Assembly (NCBI RefSeq): GCF_032854445.1
Contig: NC_088295.1
Coordinates: 5,892,501-5,956,500 of the forward strand
Source of the DNA: Liolophura sinensis
Taxonomy: Eukaryota > Mollusca > Polyplacophora > Chitonida > Chitonidae
Direction: 5' to 3'
DNA: 64,000 bases
How positions within the stretch are numbered: the stretch's first letter is position 1; every line of letters begins with the position of its first letter. Of this stretch, positions 36,001 to 45,000 are shown one piece after another. Both the position numbers and the translations under genes were made by a program. The notes beneath the pieces were generated by a model. That model was given only the letters and a program-made list of their open reading frames with translations, was not told the origin of the DNA and ran no database searches.

Positions 36001-38218
36001 AAGGTGAGCTAAAAAATAGTGGTAAGGACAAAGAAAAGAAAAAAGAAGATGACAAAATAGTTCGGGACTCAAAGAAAGAAGATGTGAAGGCTGCAGAGGA
36101 CAAGGCTGAAAAACAGGGGAATGCTGGGAAGGATGAGGCAGCCAAAGACACAGGTGTTGAGGAAAAGAAGAAAAGCAAAGTGGGAGAGGGAGTGGACAAA
36201 GATGTGATTGACAGGAATGAAAGAGAGGCTGAAAAAGAGCAAAGGGAAGAAGATAAGAAAAAACAAAAAGAGTTAATACAGAAACTAGAGGAACAACATG
36301 AGAGTCAGAAAAAACTCATTGAAGAGGAGAAGAAAATTCTTGAAGAACTTAAACAACATCGAAATGAGGTCCACCTCAAGCCGGTAAGTACTATTTGGCA
36401 TGTGGGGTGCATATTTGACATGTGGGGTGCATATAGAAAATTTCACCATTATATATCTCTATTTGGGTTATTTAGTATATTCTGTCTGTTTCTCATCTAA
36501 AACATGGTTTTGTGTTTTTCTAGGGAGACCAGCCGGGCAGCAAGGAAGATTTACCCCAGCAAGGAGGAATAGCACAACAGGGTATGGCTCAACCTGGCTT
36601 GGTACAACAACAGGGTATGGCTCAGCCTGGCTTGGTACAACATCAGGGTATGGCTCAACAACAAGGTATGGCTCAACCTGGCTTGGTACAACAGCAAGGT
36701 GGTGTTCAGCAGCAAGCTGGCTTGGCACAACAACAGGGTTTAGCACAGCAAGTGCAACAGCAGGGTGTCATGCCACAACAGGGCTTGGCTCAACAACATA
36801 GAATTGCACAGGGTGCAATGCAACAAGGTGTAGCACAACAGCAGGTTGTCTTGCCAAAACAGGGCTTGGCTCATGCACAAGGAATGGCACAGGGTGTGGT
36901 GCAACAAGGTGTAGCAGAGCAGCAAGGTGTAGCACAACAACAAGGTGTAGCTCAGCAGCAAGGTGTGGTGCCGCAGCACGGTTTTGTGCAGCAACAGGGT
37001 GCAGCCCAACAACAAGGACAAGTGCAGGCAAACTTACAAGGAGTTCCCCAGCAACAACAAAATCTGGCATTCCAACAAGCTGTGGTACATCAACAGGGAG
37101 TGGGACAGCAAGGTGGGGCACAGCAAGGCATCGTCCAGCAGCAAGCTGTACCACAACAGCAACATTTGGCACAGCAGCAGGGCCTAGCAGAAGGACAAGG
37201 TGGTGCACAACAACGGGTTTTGTCCCAACCTGGCCAATCAAAGCAGGGATATCCCCCACAGGAGGACTTGGCTCAGCAACCATTTGTAGCACAACAAGGA
37301 CTGGCTCAGCAACAGGGAGTGGTTCAGCAAGTGCAGGGAGGGGCACAGCAGCTGGTCCAGCAAGGTGTAGTGGCACAACAGCAGCCAGTTATGGGTCAGC
37401 AACAGGCAGCTCAGGGTCAAGCACAGCAAGTTGTGGGCCAGCAACAGCCACTTATGGGTCAGCAACAGCCAGTAGTGGGTCAGCAACAGCCAGTTGTAGT
37501 TCACCAACAACCAGTTGTAGGTCAGCAACAGCAAGTCATTGGTCAACAACAGCCGGTTGTGGGACAGCAACAGCCAGTTGTAGGTCAGCAAGTTATAGGC
37601 CAGCAACAACCAGTTGTGGGACAGCATCAGGAAGTAGTGGGCCAACAGCAGCCGGTTGAGGGCCAACAGCAGCCACTGGTGGGCCAACAACCGCCAGAGT
37701 TAGGCCAGGAACAGCAGCAGGGATTGGGTCAACAGCCAGCTGTAGTCCAACGGCAGGAATTTGTTGAACAGGCAGGACTAGTTCAACAAGGTGTAGCACA
37801 ACAACAGGAAGTAGCACAACAACAGGGTGTAGTGCAACAACAAGGTGTAGCACAAAAAGAAGCAGGAGTGCAACAGCAAAAATTAGCACGAAATCAGATG
37901 ATGGCATCTGATAGCAAGCAGGAAAAACTAATAGGTGGTGTTGATGGCGTAAACAAACAAGATAATGAAGGCCAGGAAATACTGGAGAATTTGGGAATTG
38001 ACTTGCCGGTGAAGGAGGTAGGCAAACAGCACGGGGAACAACAACAGCATCAGGACGTTGACCTGAAGAGAAAGAAGCGGGACGTAGGTCGAGGGGAGCA
38101 TAACTTCCCAGATATTAGTCAACAGATCAGCGACGACATGGCCGCAAAGGACAAACTGGAAGTAGAAGTTATCGGACGTGATTTAAAGCATGTGGGGGCG
38201 ATAAGGTCCAGTAAATGA
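21077..38218 (+). CDS. SLC38A10: SLC38A10-type sodium-coupled neutral amino acid transporter, ~1209 aa
   Basis: Fifteen exons with consistent phases: 21077-21166, 22414-22531, 22823-22868, 23061-23154, 24057-24197, 24543-24664, 26571-26673, 27788-27970, 29316-29433, 29780-29898, 33137-33302, 33485-33604, 34242-34318, 35946-36383, 36524-38218. Residues 1-~400 form the ~11-helix transporter core: [17 protein letters not shown], then [45 protein letters not shown]. Exon 13 has PPIPH. Exon 14 is Lys/Glu-rich and ends in a coiled coil ([20 protein letters not shown]). Exon 15 (from residue 646) is a Gln-rich repeat tail ending in a basic LKRKKRDVG block. The coiled coil and basic block match human SLC38A10 (about 1119 aa) as I recall it. 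The family carries Gln, Glu, Ala and similar amino acids in internal and plasma membranes. At least seven tandem arrays occupy its introns. Confidence 0.92.
21765..22453 (+). repeat. 40 bp minisatellite made of the exon 2 splice acceptor
   Basis: Seventeen copies of CTGCTGTTTGTTTCAG followed by TGTGACCTAATCCTGGGCAT and GGTT. They begin at 21776, 21816, 21856, 21894, 21934 and then every 40 bp to 22414. The last copy is the real 3' splice site and first codons of SLC38A10 exon 2 (TGTGGCTTAATCCTGGGCATG, Cys-Gly-Leu-Ile). Almost all upstream copies read TGTGAC (Cys-Asp). One copy (21974) has lost its AG (CTG). The unit is not a multiple of 3. Confidence 0.95.
23521..23760. repeat. 22 bp minisatellite in SLC38A10 intron 4
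   Basis: Nine or so copies of GTAGATGATCAGTCGTTCTC plus CT/CA, at a 22 bp period. They are preceded by two copies of GTAGATAGTAAGGCTTGTGC and followed by degenerate GATGAT units. Confidence 0.85.
24650..26460 (+). repeat. ~45 bp minisatellite grown from the SLC38A10 exon 6 donor
   Basis: The real junction TGTCAGAC|GTAAGTCAGTAG (24657-24676) is followed by tandem units that repeat the end of the exon and the start of the intron. An identical junction recurs at 25107-25126. The regular 45 bp part runs to about 25250 with TGTCAGATGATAATTCAGTA variants. Beyond it the array decays to 30-50 bp units such as TGTCACACATAAGTCAGTAG. GT is lost in most copies (ATAAGT, CTAAGT, TTAAGT). 45 bp is 15 codons, so spurious open frames arise on both strands. 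Confidence 0.95.
26945..27115 (-). mobile_element. Dispersed GATTGGTG repeat in SLC38A10 intron 7, reverse orientation
   Basis: The reverse strand reads TTATTTGATTGGTGTTCTAT, ACTCCAGAATATTTCACTTA, TACGACGGCGGCCAGCATTA, GTGGGAGGAAACCCGGC. The far end is diverged. A second short fragment follows at about 27160-27215. Confidence 0.75.
28430..28830. repeat. 32 bp minisatellite in SLC38A10 intron 8
   Basis: About twelve copies of CATGCAACAAGACAGAGCAT plus CATACAAGACAT, with AAGGC/AAGAC variants. It has no exon-derived sequence. Confidence 0.9.
30043..31101. repeat. 82 bp minisatellite in SLC38A10 intron 10
   Basis: Thirteen copies at an exact 82 bp period (starts 30043, 30125, 30207 ... 31027). 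The unit begins CACAGGTTTGCACGAGCTAC and contains CTCACCATTTTCACGAGCAA. Copies are >95% alike, so amplification or homogenisation is recent. No exon segment was recognised in the unit. Confidence 0.95.
31626..32966. repeat. 61 bp minisatellite with a 244 bp higher-order duplication, SLC38A10 intron 10
   Basis: About 22 copies of a 61 bp unit: CAGCAACGAATGGCAGGAAC, ATCTTATAACCACTCAGCCA, TGACCCACTCAGTAGCTCTT, A. The variant ACCCACCCAG occurs at 31971 and again at 32215, exactly four units later, with matching flanking variants. A four-unit block was therefore duplicated. Each unit contains a CTCTTACAG acceptor-like string. Confidence 0.95.
33935..34150 (+). mobile_element. Dispersed GATTGGTG repeat in SLC38A10 intron 12
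   Basis: Starts TTTATTTATTTGATTGTATT, then ACTCAAGAATACTTCACTTA, GTGGGAGGAAACTGGGC, CCATCTACAGGCTGCTG, ACAACCAGAGAGGAAGCCAG and CATGAGCTGGACTTGAACTC. It is nearly full length compared with the 51915 copy. Confidence 0.8.
34490..35745 (+). repeat. 60 bp minisatellite derived from the SLC38A10 exon 13 donor
   Basis: Twenty-one copies at an exact 60 bp period. The unit contains CCCATTCACCTCCTGATGAG|GTGGGCTAGAACAGAAATGT. This matches the real exon end and donor, CCCATGCACCCCCTGATGAG|GTAAGCAGAAATGTAATG (junction at 34318/34319). The array begins about 170 bp after the real donor and ends about 200 bp before exon 14. Most copies carry GTGGGC or GTGAAC at the donor position. At least one (near 35365) carries GAG|GTGAGC, close to donor consensus. 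Confidence 0.95.
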
Positions 38219-38599
38219 GAGAAATGAGAGAGCGATGCGAGATGTGTTACACGTCGGCCAGATGAGTTCAGTTATTACTTGTGGTCTTTACCAGGTTCAG
38301 ATAAAGGCACAAACGTCTGATTATACGTGTTCGGTGGCCTGTGCTCCTAAAATATGGCACAACGTGACGTTGGTAACAAAGAGGCTTGTCTTGTTCATCA
38401 GTACTTTCAGGTGGTAAAATCCGCATTACATTATTGTACATTATTGTTTCTATTTTGTGAGAAGTTTTATTTACGCATGTTGTTTGCTCCTCCATTGGGA
38501 CCAAAGAAGTTTTTTCTTAAAGTCTTAAAGATTTTATTTGTTTATATTGGTCGATTTTAATTCGAATAGCTGAATACCCGCCAAGGATAACATATATGG

Positions 38600-38700
38600 A
38601 TGACAACTGGTGATCACAACTAGCAATGACAACTGGCAATGACATCTGGCAATGACATCTGCCAATGACAGCTGCCAATGACAGCTGCCAATGACTGGAA
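38600..38700. repeat. 15 bp tandem repeat in SLC38A10 3' flank
   Basis: About six copies of AATGACATCTGGC/AATGACAGCTGCC-type 15 bp units. Confidence 0.8.
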
Positions 38701-38938
38701 ATGAGAACCCCAACACGAAATATATGTTGTCCTTGAAATCAGTTTTCGGACTACCCAGTCTTATGATGGATAATTTTTTTTGGTGTCACAGAAATGAAGA
38801 TGGCCTCATTCTCTGCTTGGTGATGTTGATATGTACATAACTGTGTCTCATACTCTGCTTGTCTCATACTTATGTATTGTCTGATTGAAGTATTAATCAG
38901 TTGGTGTAAAAGTTAGTAGCAGTAGGAACCTTTTTTGA

Positions 38939-38995
38939 AATAAATTTTAACATGACCAGTGTTGAAATAATGGGGCTGACAACTTTTGAAATAAA
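38939..38995 (+). terminator. SLC38A10: Candidate polyadenylation signals of SLC38A10
   Basis: Two AATAAA hexamers, at 38939-38944 and 38990-38995, lie about 0.72-0.77 kb after the stop codon. Confidence 0.5.
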
Positions 38996-41189
38996 AATTG
39001 ACAAACAAATCGTTTTCAACAATTACAGGTTTTATTTCCTTTGAAAGTGGTTTCTACAGACCTTACCTCAGTCTTTGGAAAGACTATTCTTTCTACTAGC
39101 CCATCTACTATTGAACAGTCAATTTTTGAAAAAAGAAGAAAGTCACAATCCCGTGGCGCAGTTGATAATTTGAGGCAATTACCTCAATTTGAAGTCTTCA
39201 GCATGAAATCGACTCGTTTCTCTTTTGTGCACCAGGCCAGTCGAGTGTGAATTTACTTGGTCATCAAAGACCTAAGGCTCATCAGCGGTAACCCAGTCAA
39301 AAATGGCTTTCCTTTGAACTTTTCAAGACTTGGAATTTGATAACGTTTGTATCTCGTTAGTGATATGCATTTGTTTGAGATCATATACATCCCCTTAAAC
39401 ACCACCCTTATGTAAATAGTATACAGGCAATGTTTGGAGACGGACAGGTGTAACTGTTGTTACCTTGTCCTTGAAGGTGTGGAGGGTATGAACTACAGGG
39501 CAACATGTGCTTTTCCGATTTGCAATTACCACTGTGTAAGTATTTTGTGTTTCGTACAAATGAATCCTTAAAATATCATTTATATTGTTGTATAAAATTG
39601 TGCTATAAGGGCTACATTTGCGCTTGATAATATATATTACATGTATATAAGGAAATGAGATGTGTAGAGTGCCTACCTGTAGTTTGTGATATCGTTGAGG
39701 AAGTTTAGCGCCTGATTTAGAATAACATGATGGATTAATGTGGTCGGGGGACTATCGGAAGATGGATGACAGCTGACCAAGTGCACCATGCGATTGGATT
39801 AGGTAAATACGCATCTCAGCCGTACCAACGGTGTATATTAAGAAATCGGTAATTCATTGTTACTAGGTTGTAGGTATGACAACAGCAATGATTTAACCAG
39901 ACCAGAGTATATAGCATACTGTAAATGTTCAACCTTTTCGCATTTTTGCAAGGTGTTTATTTAAGCATATACTGAGGGCATTATTCTGTGTAGACTGGTA
40001 AAATTATACTTTTTGCTAATACAGCCAAAGTAATTTTTTGTTCAAAATCATAAACTGCACTGAAATTTCCTCTTTCATATGCCAGAAAGGTTGAGGATTT
40101 AGGGTAGCTGCGGTGCCATATATCATGCCTTAAAATGGGGTGTACATAATATGTATATTATGTGGATGAGGTGAAGCCATCTCTGTAGAAATACTTCTGT
40201 ATGATTCAGTACAATCCTGTGTGGAAGCATGACCTACATTGGCTCAGTTTGACAGCGCATGGACGCGTATGTCTGTGTAAATTGTACTAACAATGTATTC
40301 ACAACCCGATGCCTTGTACATAGGTCTTTACTTCCATTCCATCCAATCCATACCCTCAGCTGCTATTTTCAGTACAATTATACCGACGTGTGTGTGCGCG
40401 CTAGGGGAATAAATCATGCTCGTGTATATCTACATTGTGTGATCATACGGTCCTGTGTGTATTTTTTAATTAAATACTATATCCCATTATACTATGGAGT
40501 TTGGGTTTATATGTTATTATGTCCACAATGGGTCTGGTTGCGCCGAATCTTATCTCCACTATGACCCACTCCCGATTGTAAATGATGTGAAAATGCTAAG
40601 AAATAAGGTATTAGGGCATTAATTTTGAATGTTGAAAGATGCTCAGGTCTCAGGAAACCAAGAACGCATTGAGAAAAAATAGGCCAGCATGAGCAAGTAG
40701 TGTGGGCAACAACTTCTTAGCCCAAAGCTAGCTGGGACACTACTAAGGTGCACAGTTTGGTGTAACCTACCGCATGGACTCTTTCACTGTAAAAGCAACG
40801 ACTTGAACCCGTCATCCGAAGTGTAGACCTGCCAAAGCCATCATTGGTAAACTATCTTTTAACAGTAATCCGGTCTTTTAAATTGAATCGAACAAGTCGA
40901 ACCAGCGTTCGACATGTTTTGAATTCGATTTTCCAAGTCTCGTAAAGGTACGTATTGGCTGCTTGAAAAATAATCTGTTGATAACGAAATCTATTGTTTA
41001 TAGTTCATTGATATATTCGCAGGCAATAAAAAGCAAAAAACAAGTAAATTCCCAACGAATAGACCTTTTGGAAGAGGTTTTCAAAGAGCCAGTCCGTACC
41101 TTGCCCGGCCTTGGCGGAAGTTCGAACTCAAAACATGGCAGACATTGATTTGACTTGTTTGATTCAAGAGTTTAAACAGACTTCCATCT

Positions 41190-41392
41190 ATTCATTTATT
41201 TGATTGGTGTTTTACGCCGTACTCAAGAATATTTCACTTATACGACGGCGGCCAGCATTATGGAGGGTGGAAACCGGGCAGAGCCCGGGGAAAAACCACG
41301 ACCATCCGCAGGTTGCTGGCAGATCTTCCCGCGTACAACCAGAGAGGAAGCCAGCATCAGCATGAGCTGGATTTACATATACACGGAAGGCG
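41190..41392 (+). mobile_element. Dispersed GATTGGTG repeat, good copy
   Basis: TTCATTTATTTGATTGGTGT, TTTACGCCGTACTCAAGAAT, ATTTCACTTATACGACGGCG, GCCAGCATTATGGAGGGTGG, ACCATCCGCAGGTTGCTGGC, GAGAGGAAGCCAGCATCAG. It runs without a gap into a SINE, making a composite. No reading frame is supported. Confidence 0.8.
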
Positions 41393-41645
41393 GTAGATCC
41401 AGGTTCAATCCTGGGTCGTGTCACACCTAAGACGCTTGGCGTTCAGCATGAAGGGAATAGTGCAACGACTGGTTGACCCGCACCATTATAATGGCTCGGG
41501 CAGGCGGCTTACTTGCCTTCGGTAAGACGTCTCAGTGAAGCAACACTAGATAAAAGAGCGGTGGAAATCCGTCCTGTAACAAGGAGGCACATTACACGCA
41601 CTCAAAGGACTCCGTCAACGTTAAACCCAAAGCACTAACTCATAA
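41393..41645 (+). mobile_element. SINE copy 4, joined to the preceding repeat
   Basis: GGTAGATCCAGGTTCAATCC, then the core (CGCTTGGCGTTCAGCATGAA, AGTGCAACGACTGGTTGACC, TAGATAAAAGAGCGGTGGAA) and a shortened ACGTTAAACCCAAAGCAC end. Confidence 0.8.
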
Positions 41646-41702
41646 TATAGTAGGCTATACGTACCGACAATGTTCAGGAATTAAAAAAAACTCTAAGGCA
41701 TA

Positions 41703-41708
41703 TTTATT
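41703..41708 (-). terminator. Candidate polyadenylation signal of the chitinase gene
   Basis: TTTATT on the plus strand reads AATAAA on the minus strand, about 330 bp after the chitinase stop codon. Confidence 0.4.
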
Positions 41709-42033
41709 ATTAGTCTAATGTTAAATGGGATATTGTATTGCAAAATATAAAGGTATAAAATATAAATCTTTTTATATTGGGACAACTGTTTAGCGGATTG
41801 AATCTGATATAGATCGTACATTTGGGAGAGATTCTGTAATGAAAATATGAGTGAAGTACGAAATCCGACGGGGTCCTTATGAACGACTGTCTATATCACA
41901 GACACTGGTGACGAAATACCCATGCCAAACCCTTAATTGGGGCCTTATTTACCACAGCCAATTGGCAGGGGGCGGAATGCCAACTGGCAAGTTAAGTCTA
42001 AAAGTAGGGGTGGTGCTGACGGAATGTCCAAGC

Positions 42034-45000
42034 TCAAGCTTGAAGGGCTTTATTAACTGTTGTCAGCAGAGGGTATTTCGTTTTCTCTTCTCCCATTCCA
42101 CAGAAATCATCCAGGTCTAATGACCACACCATGACACCACCGAGTTTGTTCTTCTTGGCGAAGGCAACCTGCAGAACAAGGTCATTTTAAAACAAGTTTG
42201 TTATCCGGTAGAGTTACATGCAGCACCTACTGGTATAGGGCCTATACAATGTACACAAGATAATGTAGAGATAGTGGCGATGATAACACATCTTCACGGA
42301 AAAAGAATGCCTTTGCTACATATTGGTTATTTGGGGACACATAGTATTTTCCATACTCCTTACAGCGCATTCGTCGCTCTCTACCACTGGCTTTACATCA
42401 CTGCCACTAATAGACAAGTAATGTGGAGCCTGTGAGACGCGCGTAGGCTTGATTTGGCTTATCCTCATCATTCGTATCCTCTCGCGGAACTAGGGCCTAC
42501 TGTGGAACTATTTACATGGCATTCATCAGTAAAATTGTTTCAGATTTGGCTTAGAATCATGCTGTACAACCTCTAGATAAAGAGAATGCATGTGTATAAA
42601 GTATTATTAGAGAAAAAAAATTGAGACCGATTGATTGTTTTCTGACATCACTGTCTACCTCATCGCCGACGCCCCATGCAATGATCTCGGCTTTGTTCAA
42701 GATTTCTGTACAAAATTTGCTATTGGTGGCAGTGACGTAAAGCGAAAGGTAGAGGTCGACGCATGTGCTGTATGAGTACTTTCTATAGGCAATGCGCATG
42801 CGCGGAACACTAGGCCTACACGTACATACGGTGTACTAATTAACGGAGTATTACAGAACATATATTGTGTCATGTCTATCGTATATACTGCTACATCTGT
42901 AGGCACATTACTGAGGGTTTACGTTAGGTCGTGTTTCGTCCGCATAAACTGTCATAAACCTAAAAACTGTCACAAATACACAGATAAAAAACACAGACAT
43001 GAAAAAGGTAGTGTACATGTACCTTTAACTTAAGACTCTGTTCATCATCATACCCGGCCCACTGATTGCCCTTCACGGCGAATGGAACCTTCTGCTCGTC
43101 ACACCACTGCCGCTGTCCTCCTCCGTCGAGCAGTGTGGCAATCTGGAAGTGAGAATGTCAGCTGAGTTCTAGAGAAGGTATACCGAGTATATACTGGGGA
43201 GAAGAGGAGAAAGTGGGGGAATACTGTGGCGAAGAGAAGAAAGTGAGGGAATACTGGGGTGAAGAGGAGAAAGTGGGGGAATACTGGGGTGAAGAGAAGA
43301 AAGTGAGGGAATACTGGGGTGAAGAGGAGAAAGTGGGGAATCCTGTGGCGAAGAGAAGAAAGTAAGGGAATACTGGGGTGAAGAGGAGAAAGTGAGGGAA
43401 TACTGTGGCGAAGAGAAGAAAGTGAGGGAATACTGGGGTGAAGAGGAGAAAGTGGGGGAATACTGGGGCGAAGAGAAGAAAGTAAGGGAATACTGGGGTG
43501 AAGAGGAGAAAGTGGGGGAATACTGGGGTGAAGAGAAGAAAGTGAGGGAATACTGGGGTGAAGAGGAGAAAGTGGGAAATACTGTGGTGAAGAGAAGAAA
43601 GTGAGGGAATACTGGGGTGAAGAGGAGAAAGTGGGGGAATACTGGGGTGAAGAGAAGAAAGTGAGGGAATACTGGGGTGAAGAGGAGAAAGTGGGGGAAT
43701 ACTGGGGTGAAGAGATGAAAGTGAGGGAATACTGGGGTGAAGATGGAAAAACGACAAAATCCCAGGGTGAAGAGGAGAAGGCAAAAAAAAAAAAAATACT
43801 CGGTTGATGAGGGGAAATTAGTTGAGTGGAGAGGGCAAAGAGAGGAAATACTGGGGTGACGTGGAGAAGTGAAAAATAGTGGGTGAAGAGGGGAAGGTGA
43901 GGAAATTCTGAGGTGAAGAGGGGAAGGTGAGGAAATACTGAGGTGAGGAGGGGAAGGTGAGGAAATACTGAGGTGGAGAGGGGAAGGTGAGGAAATACTG
44001 AGGTGAGGAGGGGAAGGTGAAGAAATACTGAGGTGAGGAGGGGAAGGTGAGGAAATACTGAGGTGAGGAGGGGAAGGTGAGGAAATACTGAGGTGAGGAG
44101 GGGAAGGGGAAGAAATACTGAGGTGGAGAGGGGAAGGTGAGGAAATACTGAGGTGAGGAGGGGAAGGTGAGGAAATACTGAGGTGAGGAGGGGAAGGTGA
44201 GGAAATACTGAGGTGAGGAGGGGAAGGTGAGGAAATACTGAGGTGAGGAGGGGAAGGGGAAGAAATACTGAGGTGGAGAGGGGAAGGTGAGGAAATACTG
44301 AGGTGGAGAGGGGAAGGTGAGGAAATACTGAGGTGAGGAGGGGAAGGTGAGGAAATACTGAGGTGAGGAGGGGAAGGTGAAGAAATACTGAGGTGAGGAG
44401 GGGAAGGTGAGGAAATACTGAGGTGAGGAGGGGAAGGTGAGGAAATACTGAGGTGAGGAGGGGAAGGTGAGGAAATACTGAGGTGAGGAGGGGAAGGTGA
44501 GGAAATACTGAGGTGAGGAGGGGAAGGTGAGGAAATACTGAGGTGAGGAGGGGAAGGTGAGGAAATACTGAGGTGAGGAGGGGAAGGTGAGGAAATACTG
44601 AGGTGAGGAGGGGAAGGTGAGGAAATACTGAGGTGGAGAGGGGAAGGTGAGGAAATACTGAGGTGAGGAGGGGAAGGTGAGGAAATACTGAGGTGAGGAG
44701 GGGAAGGTGAAGAAATACTGAGGTGAGGAGGGGAAGGTGAGGAAATACTGAGGTGGAGAGGGGAAGGTGAGGAAATACTGAGGTGAGGAGGGGAAGGTGA
44801 GGAAATACTGGGGTTAAGAGGGGAAGGTGAGGAAATACTGAGGTGAGGAGGGGAAGGTGAAGAAATACTGAGGTGAGGAGGGGAAGGTGAGGAAATACTG
44901 AGGTGAGGAGGGGAAGGTGAGGAAATACTGAGGTGGAGAGGGGAAGGTGAGGAAATACTGAGGTGAGGAGGGGAAGGTGAAGAAATACTGAGGTGGAGAG

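Larger units (their letters stand above)
38219..41189. other. SLC38A10 3' UTR and intergenic sequence
   Basis: No coding sequence supported. The 3' UTR probably ends near the AATAAA motifs around 38940-38995. The remainder is AT-rich unique sequence up to the repeat at 41190. Confidence 0.45.

Noticed and set aside
36584-37860. Gln-rich frame in SLC38A10 exon 15 as just another repeat artefact
   Set aside because: Rejected as an artefact call: it is spliced in frame to upstream exons and ends in a conserved non-repeat C-terminus, so it was kept as coding.
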